Origin: Natrinema caseinilyticum
GTDB taxonomy: Archaea; Halobacteriota; Halobacteria; Halobacteriales; Natrialbaceae
DNA: 64,000 nucleotides
Assembly: GCF_024227435.1 (NCBI RefSeq)
Contig: NZ_CP100445.1
Coordinates: forward strand, 2,105,369 to 2,169,368
Direction of reading: 5' to 3'
The position numbers and the translations under genes are program-made. The notes beneath the pieces are model-generated. The model made no database searches. It was not told the DNA's origin and worked only from the letters and a program-made list of their open reading frames with translations. This document shows, piece after piece, positions 1-12,329 of this stretch; within the stretch, counting starts at the first letter, position 1, and each line of letters starts with the position of its first letter.

Positions 1-594
1 ATCGAGCTACGGAACGAGACACTCGTCGTCGAGCGTGAGTCGAATCAACTCGACGAGTTGGCCATCGGGTTCTCCGAGGTTCTCGGCCGATTCGACATTA
101 AGCACGTCTACATCGCGGGGTACGTCTCCATACTCGCTGGTCGGGCACGCTCTACCGAAGACGTTGATATCCTCATCGAACGAATCGACGAGGAAACCGC
201 CGACAGACTCGCCACGACGCTCGACGAGGAGGAATTCTGGGGACCGGCGATGCCACTCACGTCGATGTACGAGATGCTCGACAACGGCGACAATATCTGG
301 GTCGCCCCGGAAGACCAGATTACGCCTCACCTCGAAGTCAAGTTCGCGCGCGACGAGTTCGATCGGGGATCTCTCGAAAACGCGATCACGGCCCGGATCG
401 GTGGTAAGACGATTCCGATAGGCCCCTTAGAGCTCCAGATCGCGTATAAACTCTACCTCGGTGCGCAAAAGGACGTCGAGGATGCAGTCCACCTCTACAC
501 GCTTTTCGAGGAAAGTCTTAGTGTGTCCCGCCTCGAAGAGTGGGTAACGCGACTCGACGTCGAAGCCGAATATGAGCGACTCAAACGCGCGTGA
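1..594 (+). CDS. Nucleotidyltransferase-fold protein (DUF6036/AbiEii-like), 5' end outside window
   Basis: The frame is open from the first base, so the true start lies upstream and about 197 residues are visible. The N-terminal part has the Pol-beta nucleotidyltransferase signature: a glycine-containing segment (IAGYVSILAGR), then STEDVDIL, whose D-V-D pair would bind the catalytic metal. Proteins of this shape in haloarchaea are usually annotated as DUF6036 or AbiEii-type nucleotidyltransferases, a family that includes toxin modules. The stop overlaps the start of the next gene by 23 nt, so the two are probably co-translated. The family call is good. The substrate and any toxin role are inference. 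Confidence 0.75.
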   Translation: MELRNETLVVERESNQLDELAIGFSEVLGRFDIKHVYIAGYVSILAGRARSTEDVDILIERIDEETADRLATTLDEEEFWGPAMPLTSMYEMLDNGDNIWVAPEDQITPHLEVKFARDEFDRGSLENAITARIGGKTIPIGPLELQIAYKLYLGAQKDVEDAVHLYTLFEESLSVSRLEEWVTRLDVEAEYERLKRA

Positions 595-835
595 ACACCT
601 CGACACGAAGCACGAACGCAACCGTGAGCAGCGCATCGAGGGCATCAAACGCTGGGTCGAGTACATCGAGTCCGAACCGCCCGAGACGTGGGGGCCACAG
701 CAGAACGCGGTCGTCAACGACCAACTCGGTGCGGCCCAAAGCGTACAGACGTCGGCGGATCACCAGCAGCACGTGGAAGACGTAGCAGCGGAGATCCTCG
801 AAGTGAGCGACGAGTCCAACGCCGATTCGAAGTAA
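572..835 (+). CDS. Small acidic partner protein of the nucleotidyltransferase (hypothetical)
   Basis: This 87-residue ORF starts at an ATG inside the 3' end of the preceding gene, a 23-nt overlap that suggests translational coupling. The protein is hydrophilic and rich in Glu, Asp, Gln and Arg, with a likely helical middle (about residues 15-35), and has no membrane segment or cysteine. I recognise no domain. Its size and overlap with a nucleotidyltransferase fit an antitoxin-like or accessory subunit, but only context supports that. Confidence 0.6.
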   Translation: MSDSNAREHLDTKHERNREQRIEGIKRWVEYIESEPPETWGPQQNAVVNDQLGAAQSVQTSADHQQHVEDVAAEILEVSDESNADSK

Positions 836-934
836 CACGGGTTTCTCGCGGCCTCACCCGAAACGAGGCCGTTCAAGGTAGCACCAGTTACTTCTACCAG
901 CATCTATATATGAGACTATGGAAAAGTGGTGGAA

Positions 935-956
935 CCCAAGACAACGTCGTCTTGGG
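935..956 (-). terminator. Hairpin terminator downstream of tRNA-Cys
   Basis: The 22 bases form a perfect 8-bp inverted repeat (CCCAAGAC / GTCTTGGG) around a 6-base loop. On the minus strand it lies 20 nt past the tRNA-Cys 3' end and a T-rich stretch follows within about 15 nt. It is probably the end of the rRNA/tRNA-Cys transcript. Confidence 0.5.
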
Positions 957-975
957 CTTTAGGGTATCGTGTGAG

Positions 976-1051
976 AGCCAAGGGCCGGATTTGAACCGGC
1001 GGTGGGCGGCTCTGCAGGCCGCTGCGTTCGGCCGGACTCTGCCACCTTGGC
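976..1051 (-). tRNA. tRNA-Cys (GCA)
   Basis: The minus strand folds as a tRNA. The acceptor is GCCAAGG paired with CCUUGGC with discriminator U. A 7-base anticodon loop CTGCAGA, closed by CGGC/GCCG, gives anticodon GCA. The T arm is GCCGG-TTCAAAT-CCGGC. U at position 73 is the known cysteine identity base. CCA is not encoded. tRNA-Cys after 5S rRNA is the usual haloarchaeal arrangement. Confidence 0.96.
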
Positions 1052-1076
1052 GCAATATATCGTTGTTTCTGCGGTC

Positions 1077-1086
1077 GTTTAAGCAT
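1077..1086 (-). promoter_or_regulatory. Putative TATA box of tRNA-Cys
   Basis: On the minus strand ATGCTTAAAC is centred about 30 nt upstream of the mature tRNA-Cys 5' end, the spacing expected for an archaeal TATA box with a start a few bases before the tRNA. It lies downstream of a strong hairpin that follows 5S rRNA, so tRNA-Cys may be transcribed independently as well as by read-through. Confidence 0.45.
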
Positions 1087-1148
1087 AGCGGTACGACGTA
1101 ACCGGAGAGGTATCGTTCCGCGATCTGGACGCTGGCAGCAATGCAAAA

Positions 1149-1190
1149 CGCCCCCGCGGGAGACCGCCGGTGCGGTCGCTCGTGGGGGCG
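1149..1190 (-). terminator. Strong GC hairpin plus T-run after 5S rRNA
   Basis: A long imperfect inverted repeat (outer arms CGCCCCC / GGGGGCG, inner arms ACCGC / GCGGT) is followed on the minus strand by TTTT. This is an intrinsic-like terminator about 22 nt beyond the 5S 3' end, before tRNA-Cys. Confidence 0.55.
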
Positions 1191-1212
1191 AAAGAGAGTA
1201 CGAGTATGAGTG

Positions 1213-1334
1213 GTCGGCGGCGAAACGGGGTTCCCAGAGGCTCGCGCACTCCAGTACTGGCCGTAACGCAGGCGAGCTTATCTTCCGTGTTCGGGATGGG
1301 TACGGGAGGTACCTCGCCGCTGTGGCCGCCGTAA
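1213..1334 (-). rRNA. rrf: 5S ribosomal RNA
   Basis: The minus strand matches haloarchaeal 5S rRNA: a 5' segment beginning TTACGGCGGCC, the conserved central CCCGTACCCATCCCGAACAC block, the CAGTACTGGAGTG stretch and the closing GCCGCC helix. The length of about 122 nt is normal. The ends are set by helix I pairing and may be off by a few bases. Confidence 0.93.
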
Positions 1335-1411
1335 CGCCGATCGACGGAATCGAACCGCCGTCATGCCAATATCGGTGATACGGTGTCTGCGTGCTCGTGT
1401 CTGTGACCGTT

Positions 1412-1443
1412 GTGTATGTGTAGTCCAGTTTGCGTCCGGACCC
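1412..1443 (-). other. 23S rRNA processing stem, 3' (trailer) strand
   Basis: This block is complementary to 4452-4483 in the precursor transcript. It gives a long helix enclosing 23S rRNA, interrupted by a three-base bulge on each strand (ACU on the leader side, AAA on the trailer side), like the bulge-helix-bulge cut by the archaeal splicing endonuclease EndA, which is also encoded here (26559-27653). Confidence 0.65.
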
Positions 1444-1483
1444 GTTCGCGCGTCACGGATCCAATGCGATGATGTTGTAGTTA

Positions 1484-4402
<2,919 letters not shown>

Positions 4403-4451
4403 TTCATCGGATCGGCGTTGCGACAGAGTCGCAACATCGTGACCCGGGAAC

Positions 4452-4483
4452 GGGTCCAGTGGACGCCTGGACTACACGTACAC
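4452..4483 (-). other. 23S rRNA processing stem, 5' (leader) strand
   Basis: It lies about 50 nt upstream of 23S rRNA and pairs with 1412-1443, with only one C-A mismatch plus the two bulges. It is the leader half of the bulge-helix-bulge processing stem. Confidence 0.65.
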
Positions 4484-4630
4484 ACGGTCTCATCTGCGCG
4501 CCGGTAGACGGCCGGCCCGCATTAACCCTTCCCACCCACGTTTGCACGGGGTGGTGCATCGGTTCGTTCGGATTCAATCCTCGGGCCGTCTCCCACTTAA
4601 GGGACACGATCCGAGATTTCCTCCGAGACA

Positions 4631-4702
4631 TGGACCCACAGGGATTCGAACCCTGGGCATCCTCCTTGCAAAGGAGGCACTCTACCACTGAGCTATGGGC
4701 CC
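4631..4702 (-). tRNA. tRNA-Ala (TGC)
   Basis: On the minus strand the acceptor GGGCCCA pairs with UGGGUCC and has discriminator A. The loop TTTGCAA, closed by CCTCC/GGAGG, gives anticodon TGC. The T arm is CAGGG-TTCGAAT-CCCTG. A G-U pair is present at position 3-70, the alanine identity element. The location in the 16S-23S spacer is standard for haloarchaea. Length 72 nt, CCA not encoded. Confidence 0.97.
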
Positions 4703-4704
4703 AC

Positions 4705-4726
4705 GCCCGCCTCGTGAGAGGCGGGC
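4705..4726 (-). other. Hairpin between 16S rRNA and tRNA-Ala
   Basis: A perfect 8-bp inverted repeat (GCCCGCCT / AGGCGGGC) with a 6-base loop lies directly 5' of tRNA-Ala in the precursor transcript. It is probably a spacer structure used in separating 16S and tRNA. Confidence 0.4.
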
Positions 4727-4792
4727 AGGGAGTTGGGTGTTAGCCCTGGTAGTTCTGAGGTGCCCGATCGGCCAGTCGAGTGACTGTATCGA

Positions 4793-4801
4793 TCGAACGT
4801 G
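4793..4801 (-). other. Possible 16S processing stem, trailer side
   Basis: The nine bases TCGAACGTG are the reverse complement of CACGTTCGA at 6418-6426 in the 16S leader, so the two can form a helix around 16S rRNA. A second short complementary patch (CTGT) flanks it. The stem is much shorter than the 23S one as read here. Confidence 0.35.
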
Positions 4802-4865
4802 TGCGGTTCGAAAACCGCGATCGCGATCCGCAGTGAGCCAGGCGCGTCGGCCTGGTCTCGGTCTG

Positions 4866-6340
<1,475 letters not shown>

Positions 6341-6659
6341 GAATGCTATGTCTCCCCGAGATGTGCTCGGGGTCTGGCGGTGAATGTTGTACACACTCAC
6401 ACATTTGGTAAATGGTCCACGTTCGACGACGACAGCCGGTCGCGACGACCGGTCGGGCGTCACCGAACTACCAGGGCTAACATCAGATCCCATCTATACG
6501 GCGGACCGCAGGGGTAGGATCCTCATTTCCTTCGGACGTATTCGTAAGCTGTCTGGGGTACATAACCCCTTCGAACTCACGTCGCCCGAGATGACGGCCC
6601 GAGTTGAACGGGCCGTCGATCACGCGTTTGTTGCGTTCATATCCAACTGCCCTCGTACA
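6341..6659 (-). other. rRNA operon 5' leader (non-coding)
   Basis: This is the transcribed leader between the promoter nearest 16S and the 16S 5' end. It holds a 7-bp hairpin at 6354-6372 (CCCCGAG / CTCGGGG) and the 16S-flanking complementary block 6418-6426. I see no credible gene. Confidence 0.6.
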
Positions 6660-6677
6660 TATAAGGGCGTCGGATCG
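6660..6677 (-). promoter_or_regulatory. rRNA promoter repeat, copy nearest 16S
   Basis: Read on the minus strand it is CGATCCGACGCCCTTATA: a conserved upstream element fused to a TATA-like CTTATA. It is one of four near-identical copies upstream of 16S, matching the tandem-promoter design known for haloarchaeal rRNA operons. Confidence 0.75.
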
Positions 6678-6739
6678 AACCCGCGCCGAAAATCGCATCC
6701 GGCGAGGGCGTGTGCGATCCGAACTGAGTGCCCATACAC

Positions 6740-6757
6740 GTATAAAGGCGTCGGATC
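6740..6757 (-). promoter_or_regulatory. rRNA promoter repeat, second copy
   Basis: The minus strand reads CGATCCGACGCCTTTATA, differing by one base from the copy at 6660. It lies 80 nt upstream of it. Confidence 0.75.
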
Positions 6758-6812
6758 GCCGTGACCGGGAATGCCGGCCACGGACACATCCTTTGGGAAA
6801 CGCCCATATACT

Positions 6813-6830
6813 TATAAGGCCGTCGGATCG
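6813..6830 (-). promoter_or_regulatory. rRNA promoter repeat, third copy
   Basis: The minus strand reads CGATCCGACGGCCTTATA, 73 nt upstream of the second copy. Confidence 0.75.
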
Positions 6831-6947
6831 GACCGACAACCTGTCCGAGGGTGGATATGATACCTGCCTCCGTGCCGGGTCGCGGCCGGAGGGGACGTGG
6901 CGGCGTGCGCCACGTCGTTCGCATTAGTTTCGAACGCCGGGTTAGTA

Positions 6948-6965
6948 TATAAGGCCGTCGGACCG
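6948..6965 (-). promoter_or_regulatory. rRNA promoter repeat, most distal copy
   Basis: The minus strand reads CGGTCCGACGGCCTTATA, 135 nt upstream of the third copy. The region beyond it (6966-7248) shows no gene. Confidence 0.7.
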
Positions 6966-7248
6966 GAAGCGCATCGGAATCCGGTACCATGGCACGGTTT
7001 TCCACGAGATGATAGCAGCAATGACATTAATAAACGATATCGCGTGGTCGGACGGCTCTCGGCGGTCCGAAAATGTCACGCGGGCGGAGGTCGGCCGGTC
7101 ATCCCACCCTCGAAGGTACGGTCGGGCCGGATGATACCCGCGTGGTCGACGTCAAGCGCGCACGCGCAAGAAGGTGTCGTGTGAAGTCGGCGAGCGGTGG
7201 GAAACGCATCGATGCCGATAAACCACGTGCGTTGTAAGGGGAAATTGA

Positions 7249-7626
7249 ATGGTCCGGGACCCGTTCGCTTCGGAGTCAACCCCGTCCGCAGAGGAGATCT
7301 GCTCTGCGCTGGACGATCCCGACTGCCGCGAAATTATTCGAAAGCTCGAGGAACCCATGACGGCCTCAGAGCTAACGAAAGAGTGTGACATCCCTCAGTC
7401 GACGTTATACCGAAAGCTCGAATTGTTGACCGACGCGACGCTGCTCGAGGAGTCGACGGAGATTCGACAGGACGGCCACCACGCCAGCAAGTACTCGATC
7501 GCGTTCGACGAGATCACGCTCGGCCTGGACGAGGAACGGGCACTATCGGTTCAGATCGAGCGGCCAGCCCGGACGGCGGACGAGCGACTCGCGGAACTGT
7601 GGTCGGAGGTGCGAAGAGAGACATGA
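7249..7626 (+). CDS. Winged helix-turn-helix transcriptional regulator (ArsR-like)
   Basis: The protein has 125 residues. Residues about 13-75 read as a winged HTH: AEEICSALDDPDCREII, the PMTASELTKECDIPQSTLYRKLELL recognition helix and a wing around LEESTEIRQDGHHASKY. This is the layout of haloarchaeal ArsR-type or 'HTH domain' regulators. No metal-binding cysteine pair is seen (the single Cys are in helix positions), so metal sensing is unlikely. The stop overlaps the start of the next gene as ATGA, so the regulator and a small membrane protein form a two-gene unit; the regulator may control that unit. Confidence 0.85.
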   Translation: MVRDPFASESTPSAEEICSALDDPDCREIIRKLEEPMTASELTKECDIPQSTLYRKLELLTDATLLEESTEIRQDGHHASKYSIAFDEITLGLDEERALSVQIERPARTADERLAELWSEVRRET

Positions 7627-7919
7627 ATCCGTTTCCCGCTGGAGCGCCCGAAACGATGCTCGCACTGGCCATCGTCAAGACCCTCGTTCTCCTCGTCGGA
7701 GGCGTCATCACGTACTTCTCGTTCAAAGCCTACCGCCGGACCCGACAACGAGCGCTGGGGTATCTCGCGGCCGGATTCGGCCTCGTCACGCTCGGTCTGG
7801 TGCTCGCGGGGATGCTGTACGAGGTGCTCGGCGTCGAACTCGCGACGGGGATTCTGCTCGAGAGCTGTCTGGTACTCGTCGGCTTTCTGGTGATCGCCTA
7901 CTCACTGTACGTGCAGTGA
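7623..7919 (+). CDS. Small three-helix membrane protein (DUF7521-like)
   Basis: The chosen ATG overlaps the regulator's stop by 4 nt, and an ATG eight codons earlier lies inside the regulator. The 98-residue protein has three hydrophobic spans: about 15-33 (LAIVKTLVLLVGGVITYFS), 45-64 and 72-95, with a basic loop (KAYRRTRQR) after the first that suggests a cytoplasmic side. The pairing of an HTH gene with this type of membrane protein is frequent in haloarchaea. Function unknown. Confidence 0.75.
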   Translation: MNPFPAGAPETMLALAIVKTLVLLVGGVITYFSFKAYRRTRQRALGYLAAGFGLVTLGLVLAGMLYEVLGVELATGILLESCLVLVGFLVIAYSLYVQ

Positions 7920-8118
7920 GTGGCGAAGGCGGATCGGTAACGAGAGATTGGGACGGACGTCGTCGCTGCCGGTGTGGCGGTAAAACGCGGTTATCCTCCC
8001 GACGAGGTGCAGAGCGAACGTGTCCGGGCCAGCGGCCGGATCGGTGCGACTCGACGGGAAGCGAGCGGCGAATGCGCAACGTCGCGTCGCCGAACGCGAA
8101 CCACCGGCGATTACCACG

Positions 8119-9588
8119 TTACCGGTTCAGGGTGTGAATCGCGTGTCCGAGTGCGTTCTCGGCGGCTTCCATCACCGACTCCGAGAGGGTCGGATGGGCG
8201 TGGACTGTTGCGGCGACGTCCTCGAGCGTGGCACCCAGCTCGATCGCGAATCCGAGTTCCGCGATCAGTTCAGAGGCTTCCGGGCCGACGATCGACGCGC
8301 CGAGGAGGTAGCCGTCGGCGTCGTCGGCGACGATCTTCACGAAGCCGTCGCTGTGGCCGGTCGTCAGCGCGCGGCCGCTGGCCCGGAACGGGAACTGGCC
8401 GACGGTGGTCTCGAAGCCGGCTTCGCTCGCTTCGGACTCGGTCATGCCGACGGTGGCGATTTCGGGGTCGGTAAAGACGACGGCCGGGATCGCCTGCTGG
8501 TCGAGCATCGCGGGTTCGCCGGCGATCACTTCGGCGGCGACTTTTCCCTCCGTACTCCCCTTGTGAGCCAGCATGGGTTCGCCGGCGACGTCGCCGACGG
8601 CGAAGATGTGGTCGATAGTCGTTCGTGCGCGCGAATCCGTGACGATGAAGCCTCGATCGTCGGTCTCGACGCCAGCGGCGGACAGGTCGAGCGTGTCCGA
8701 AACCGGCTCGCGGCCGACGGCGACCAGCACGGAATCGACGTCGAACTCGAGGCGTTCGTCGACGAGTTGCTCGGCCTCGTTCCCACCATCGGCGGCGGCC
8801 CGATCGGCCGGCTCGGCGACGACGCGGATCCCGCCCTCGTCGCGGTCGTGCCAGTTCGACGCGGTGTAGCCGAACTCGAAGTCGATCCCGAGGTCGGTCG
8901 CTCGTTGCTTCACGGGGCGTTTGAGGTCCTCGTCGTAGCCGGGAAGGATCGAGTCGAGCATCTCGATGACGGTCACGTCGGTCCCGAGTTTGGCGAAAAC
9001 GCTCGCGAGTTCCATCCCGATGTAGCCGGCGCCGACGACGACCAGCGAGTCGGGGACGGACGTGAGAGAAAGCGCCTGTCTCGAGTCCAGAACGGGCTCG
9101 TCGTCGAACTCGAAGTTCGGTATCTCGATGGGGCGAGAGCCGGTCGCGACGATCGCGTGTTCGAATTCGACGCTCTCCGATCCCTGCCCCTCGCCGCTGT
9201 GAGAGACGCGGACTGTATTCTCGTCCGCGAAGCGAGCGGTGCCTTCGAGCAGAGTCACGCCATTTGCCTTGCAAAGTTTCTCGACGCCGCCCGTGAGTTG
9301 GTCGACGACACCGTCTTTCCAGTCGATCATCCCGGCGAGATCGATCGCGGGGTCGGCGTGGATCCCCATCTCCTCGGCGGTCGCGGCCTCGTGGGCGACG
9401 TCCGTGGCGGTAATAAGCGCTTTCGAGGGAATACAGCCGTAGTTCAGACAGGTCCCGCCGTAGGCGTCTCTCTCGACGAGCGTCACGTCCAGATCGAGTT
9501 GGCCGGCGCGGATCGCGGCAACGTAGCCAGCGGGGCCTGCGCCGACGACCAGGACGTCCGTCCCGGTGGTGACATCTCCGACGACCAT
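8119..9588 (-). CDS. lpdA: Dihydrolipoyl dehydrogenase (E3)
   Basis: This 489-residue flavoprotein re-oxidises the dihydrolipoyl arms of the oxoacid dehydrogenase complex with NAD. It has an FAD-binding GAGPAG (residues 16-21), the redox disulfide in GGTCLNYGC (Cys47, Cys52), the NAD-binding GAGYIGMELA and the C-terminal HAHPTLSE with the catalytic His-Glu pair. It is the last gene of the minus-strand cluster E1 alpha-E1 beta-E2-E3, 112 nt after E2, so it may also have its own transcript. The length is standard. Confidence 0.96.
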   Translation of the reverse strand: MVVGDVTTGTDVLVVGAGPAGYVAAIRAGQLDLDVTLVERDAYGGTCLNYGCIPSKALITATDVAHEAATAEEMGIHADPAIDLAGMIDWKDGVVDQLTGGVEKLCKANGVTLLEGTARFADENTVRVSHSGEGQGSESVEFEHAIVATGSRPIEIPNFEFDDEPVLDSRQALSLTSVPDSLVVVGAGYIGMELASVFAKLGTDVTVIEMLDSILPGYDEDLKRPVKQRATDLGIDFEFGYTASNWHDRDEGGIRVVAEPADRAAADGGNEAEQLVDERLEFDVDSVLVAVGREPVSDTLDLSAAGVETDDRGFIVTDSRARTTIDHIFAVGDVAGEPMLAHKGSTEGKVAAEVIAGEPAMLDQQAIPAVVFTDPEIATVGMTESEASEAGFETTVGQFPFRASGRALTTGHSDGFVKIVADDADGYLLGASIVGPEASELIAELGFAIELGATLEDVAATVHAHPTLSESVMEAAENALGHAIHTLNR

Positions 9589-9699
9589 CAGCTATCGGTC
9601 TCCATCGTGCGTGTGATTGCTCTCATGTTCGGTATCTCTGGTTTCGATCGGTCTGCAGTACGTTCGTCTCGCATTCGTATTCAAAACTCCCGTCTTCGG

Positions 9700-11334
9700 T
9701 CACTCGAGCAAGAGGAGGTTCGGGTTCTCGAGGTACTCCATGACCGTATTCGTGAATCGAGCACCGACGGCCCCGTCCAACAGCCGGTGATCGAACGACA
9801 GCGAGAGCGTCATCACCGAACGGGGTTCGATCGATTCGGCGCCGTCGTCGTCGGTGACGACCCGCGGTTTGCGCTTGATCTCGCCGATCGCGAGGATCCC
9901 GGCTTCGGGATAGTTGATGATCGGGGTGGCGTACTCGCCGCCGATGCCGCCGACGTTGGTGATCGTGAACGTCGAACCGCGCAGTTCGCCGGGGCTGATC
10001 GTCCGGTCGCGGGCCTTCTGGACGAGTTCGTTCATCTCCGAAGAGAGTTGCAGGAGGCCCTTCCGGTCGGCGTCTTCGACCACCGGGACCATCAGTCCGA
10101 CGTCGGTCGCGGTCGCGACCCCGATGTTGTAGTAGTCGCGGTAGACGATCTCTTCGTTCGCGTCGTCGATGACCGCGTTCATCTCGGGATGGTCTTTCAG
10201 CGCCGCGACGACGGCCTTCATGATGAAGGGCATGTAGGTCAGCCGGATCCCACGGTCCTCTGCGCGCGGTTTGAGCTCGTCTCGCGCGGCCACGAGCGCG
10301 GTGACGTCGACCTCGTCGTGGTGCGTGACGTGCGGCGCGGTGTACTTCGACTCGACCATCGCCTCGGCGATGCGTTTGCGGACGCCCGTGAACGGTTCGC
10401 GGCGTTCGCGCTCGCCCTCGGCGACGTCCGGGCCCCGCGTCCCGACCCGCTCGCCCGCTTCGACCGCCTCGCGGTCGGCTTCCTGCGCTCGCTTCTGTAC
10501 CTCAGCGTACTCCCTGATGGCCGCTGGCGTGACGAACGCCTCGCCGTCGCGTTCTTCGACGGCGGGCACGGCGTCGATGTCGATGCCTTCCTCCTCGGCG
10601 AGTCGCCGAGTCGCCGGCGCGGCCAGCGTCCTGTCACGATCGGCCGCGTCACCCTGCGACGGGGGTTCGGACCGGCGAGACCGCGAAGGTCCCGTCGCGG
10701 TCTCCGGAGACGGTTCCGCGGCGGGTTCTTCGCCGTCGCCGGTCTCGCTCGACTCACCCGGTTCTCCCTCGTCGGCGGTCGGTGCGGGCGTCTGTGACTG
10801 GGGCTGGCCCCGTTCGGCGGCGGATTCGACGCCGTTCGCCGCCTGCACGTCGGCCGCGGTGATCCGACCGCCGGGACCGCTTCCGTCGATCCTCGAGAGG
10901 TCGATCCCGCGCTCGCGCGCCGTGCGACGGACGCGCGGCGGTGCGAAGACGCGGTCGTCGGGCGTGGAACCCGCCTCGGTTTCGGTCTGGGCCTCACCGG
11001 GACGTTCTGGGGCTTCACCGCCGGTCGTCGAGTCCGCTCCATCGGCCGCAGCGGATTCCTCCTTCGTCGCTGCGGGAGGTTCGGTCGCGGGTTCACCGGC
11101 TTCGTCGAACGAGATGATCACCGTCCCGACCGGGACGATTTCTCCCTCCGCGACGTGCAACTCGCGGACGGTGCCGTCGACCGGTGCGGGAACCTCCACG
11201 AGCGCCTTGTCCGTCTCGACCTCCGCGACCGACTGGTCCTCCGAGACCTCGTCGCCTTCCTCGACGAGCCAGGTGACGAGTTCACCTTCCGCGACGCCCT
11301 CGCCGACGTCCGGCAGTTCGAACTCCCTGACCAT
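9700..11334 (-). CDS. Dihydrolipoamide acyltransferase (E2) of 2-oxoacid dehydrogenase complex
   Basis: The protein has 544 residues. Residues 1-80 are one lipoyl domain with the modified lysine Lys43 in ETDKALVEV. A Glu/Ala/Pro/Ser-rich linker follows, then a subunit-binding domain (APPRVRRTARERGIDL), a second linker, a second subunit-binding-like domain (APATRRLAEEEGIDID), and the C-terminal acyltransferase core ending in DHRLLDGA (catalytic His and Asp). Two peripheral-subunit-binding domains are more than the usual one. The core transfers the acyl group to CoA, but the substrate (pyruvate, branched-chain or another oxoacid) cannot be read from sequence. It lies 1 nt from E1 beta. Confidence 0.94.
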   Translation of the reverse strand: MVREFELPDVGEGVAEGELVTWLVEEGDEVSEDQSVAEVETDKALVEVPAPVDGTVRELHVAEGEIVPVGTVIISFDEAGEPATEPPAATKEESAAADGADSTTGGEAPERPGEAQTETEAGSTPDDRVFAPPRVRRTARERGIDLSRIDGSGPGGRITAADVQAANGVESAAERGQPQSQTPAPTADEGEPGESSETGDGEEPAAEPSPETATGPSRSRRSEPPSQGDAADRDRTLAAPATRRLAEEEGIDIDAVPAVEERDGEAFVTPAAIREYAEVQKRAQEADREAVEAGERVGTRGPDVAEGERERREPFTGVRKRIAEAMVESKYTAPHVTHHDEVDVTALVAARDELKPRAEDRGIRLTYMPFIMKAVVAALKDHPEMNAVIDDANEEIVYRDYYNIGVATATDVGLMVPVVEDADRKGLLQLSSEMNELVQKARDRTISPGELRGSTFTITNVGGIGGEYATPIINYPEAGILAIGEIKRKPRVVTDDDGAESIEPRSVMTLSLSFDHRLLDGAVGARFTNTVMEYLENPNLLLLE

Positions 11335-11335
11335 C

Positions 11336-12328
11336 TTAGAACCCCACCGCGTTCCGAATCCCGTCCTCGATGCGAGCCGGTTCGGGCAGGTAGTAATCCT
11401 CGAGCGCGTACAGCGGGAACGGCGTGTCGAAGCCCGTGATGCGCTCGACCGGCGCTTCCTGGTACAGGAGGGCCTCCTCCTGTAGGGTCGCGGTTATTTC
11501 GGCGCCGAGACCGCCCGTCTTCGGTGCTTCGTGGACGACAGCAGCGCGGCCGGTTTTCTTGAAGGAGTCGACGATTGTCTCCTCGTCCAGCGGCGACACC
11601 GTCCGCAAGTCGACCACTTCGACGTCGATCTCGCCGGCGAGGTTCTCCGCGGCCTCGAGGGTCGGTCGGGTCATCGCGCCCCAGGTGTAGACCGAGATGT
11701 CCGAGCCCTCGCGGCGGACGGCCGCCTCGCCGATCGGCACGGCATACGAGTCCGCCGGCACTTCCTCACGGAACGCTCGGTAGATGAGCTTCGGCTCGAG
11801 GAAGATCACCGGGTCGGGACTCCGAACGGCGCTGGCCAGCAGCCCCTTGGCGTCGGAGGGAGTCGAGGGGATGACGACCTGCAGTCCCGGCTGGTGGACG
11901 AACATCGCCTCCGTCGACTCGGAGTGGTGTTCCGGTGCGCGGATGCCCCCGCCGTAGGGAGCCCGGACGACCAGCGGACAGGTGAATCGTCCGCGCGAGC
12001 GCGTCCGCAGGCGCGCCGCGTGCGAGACGATCTGATCGAACGCGGGGTAGATGAAGCCCATGAACTGGATCTCGGGTATCGGCCGCATTCCGTAGGCGGC
12101 CATCCCGATCGCCGTCCCGACGATCCCCGACTCAGCGAGGGGAGTGTCGATCACGCGGTTCTCGCCGAATTCGTCGTACAGCCCCTCGGTCGCGCGGAAG
12201 ACGCCGCCGTTCCGGCCGACGTCCTCGCCCATGACCACGACGTCGTCGTCGCGTTCCATTTCGGTGTGCAACCCGTCCTGTACCGCCTGTACCAGCGTGA
12301 GGTCTTCCGCTCGTGATTCTGCTGCCAT
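11336..12328 (-). CDS. 2-oxoacid dehydrogenase E1 component, beta subunit
   Basis: The 330-residue transketolase-like beta chain of a heterotetrameric thiamine-diphosphate E1 has the conserved GEDVGRNGGVFRAT, TPLAESGIVGTAIGMA, the PYGGGIRAPEHHSES loop and the C-terminal transketolase domain (VVHEAPKTGG). It starts 1 nt after the E1 alpha stop and ends 1 nt before E2, so the genes are co-transcribed and probably coupled in translation. Confidence 0.95.
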   Translation of the reverse strand: MAAESRAEDLTLVQAVQDGLHTEMERDDDVVVMGEDVGRNGGVFRATEGLYDEFGENRVIDTPLAESGIVGTAIGMAAYGMRPIPEIQFMGFIYPAFDQIVSHAARLRTRSRGRFTCPLVVRAPYGGGIRAPEHHSESTEAMFVHQPGLQVVIPSTPSDAKGLLASAVRSPDPVIFLEPKLIYRAFREEVPADSYAVPIGEAAVRREGSDISVYTWGAMTRPTLEAAENLAGEIDVEVVDLRTVSPLDEETIVDSFKKTGRAAVVHEAPKTGGLGAEITATLQEEALLYQEAPVERITGFDTPFPLYALEDYYLPEPARIEDGIRNAVGF

Positions 12329-12329
12329 G

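Noticed and set aside
8020-10797. A 925-codon plus-strand open frame across the dehydrogenase genes
   Set aside because: It is the antisense shadow of lpdA and E2, whose minus-strand proteins have complete catalytic motifs. The shadow is rich in Arg/Val/Gly/Asp without any domain.
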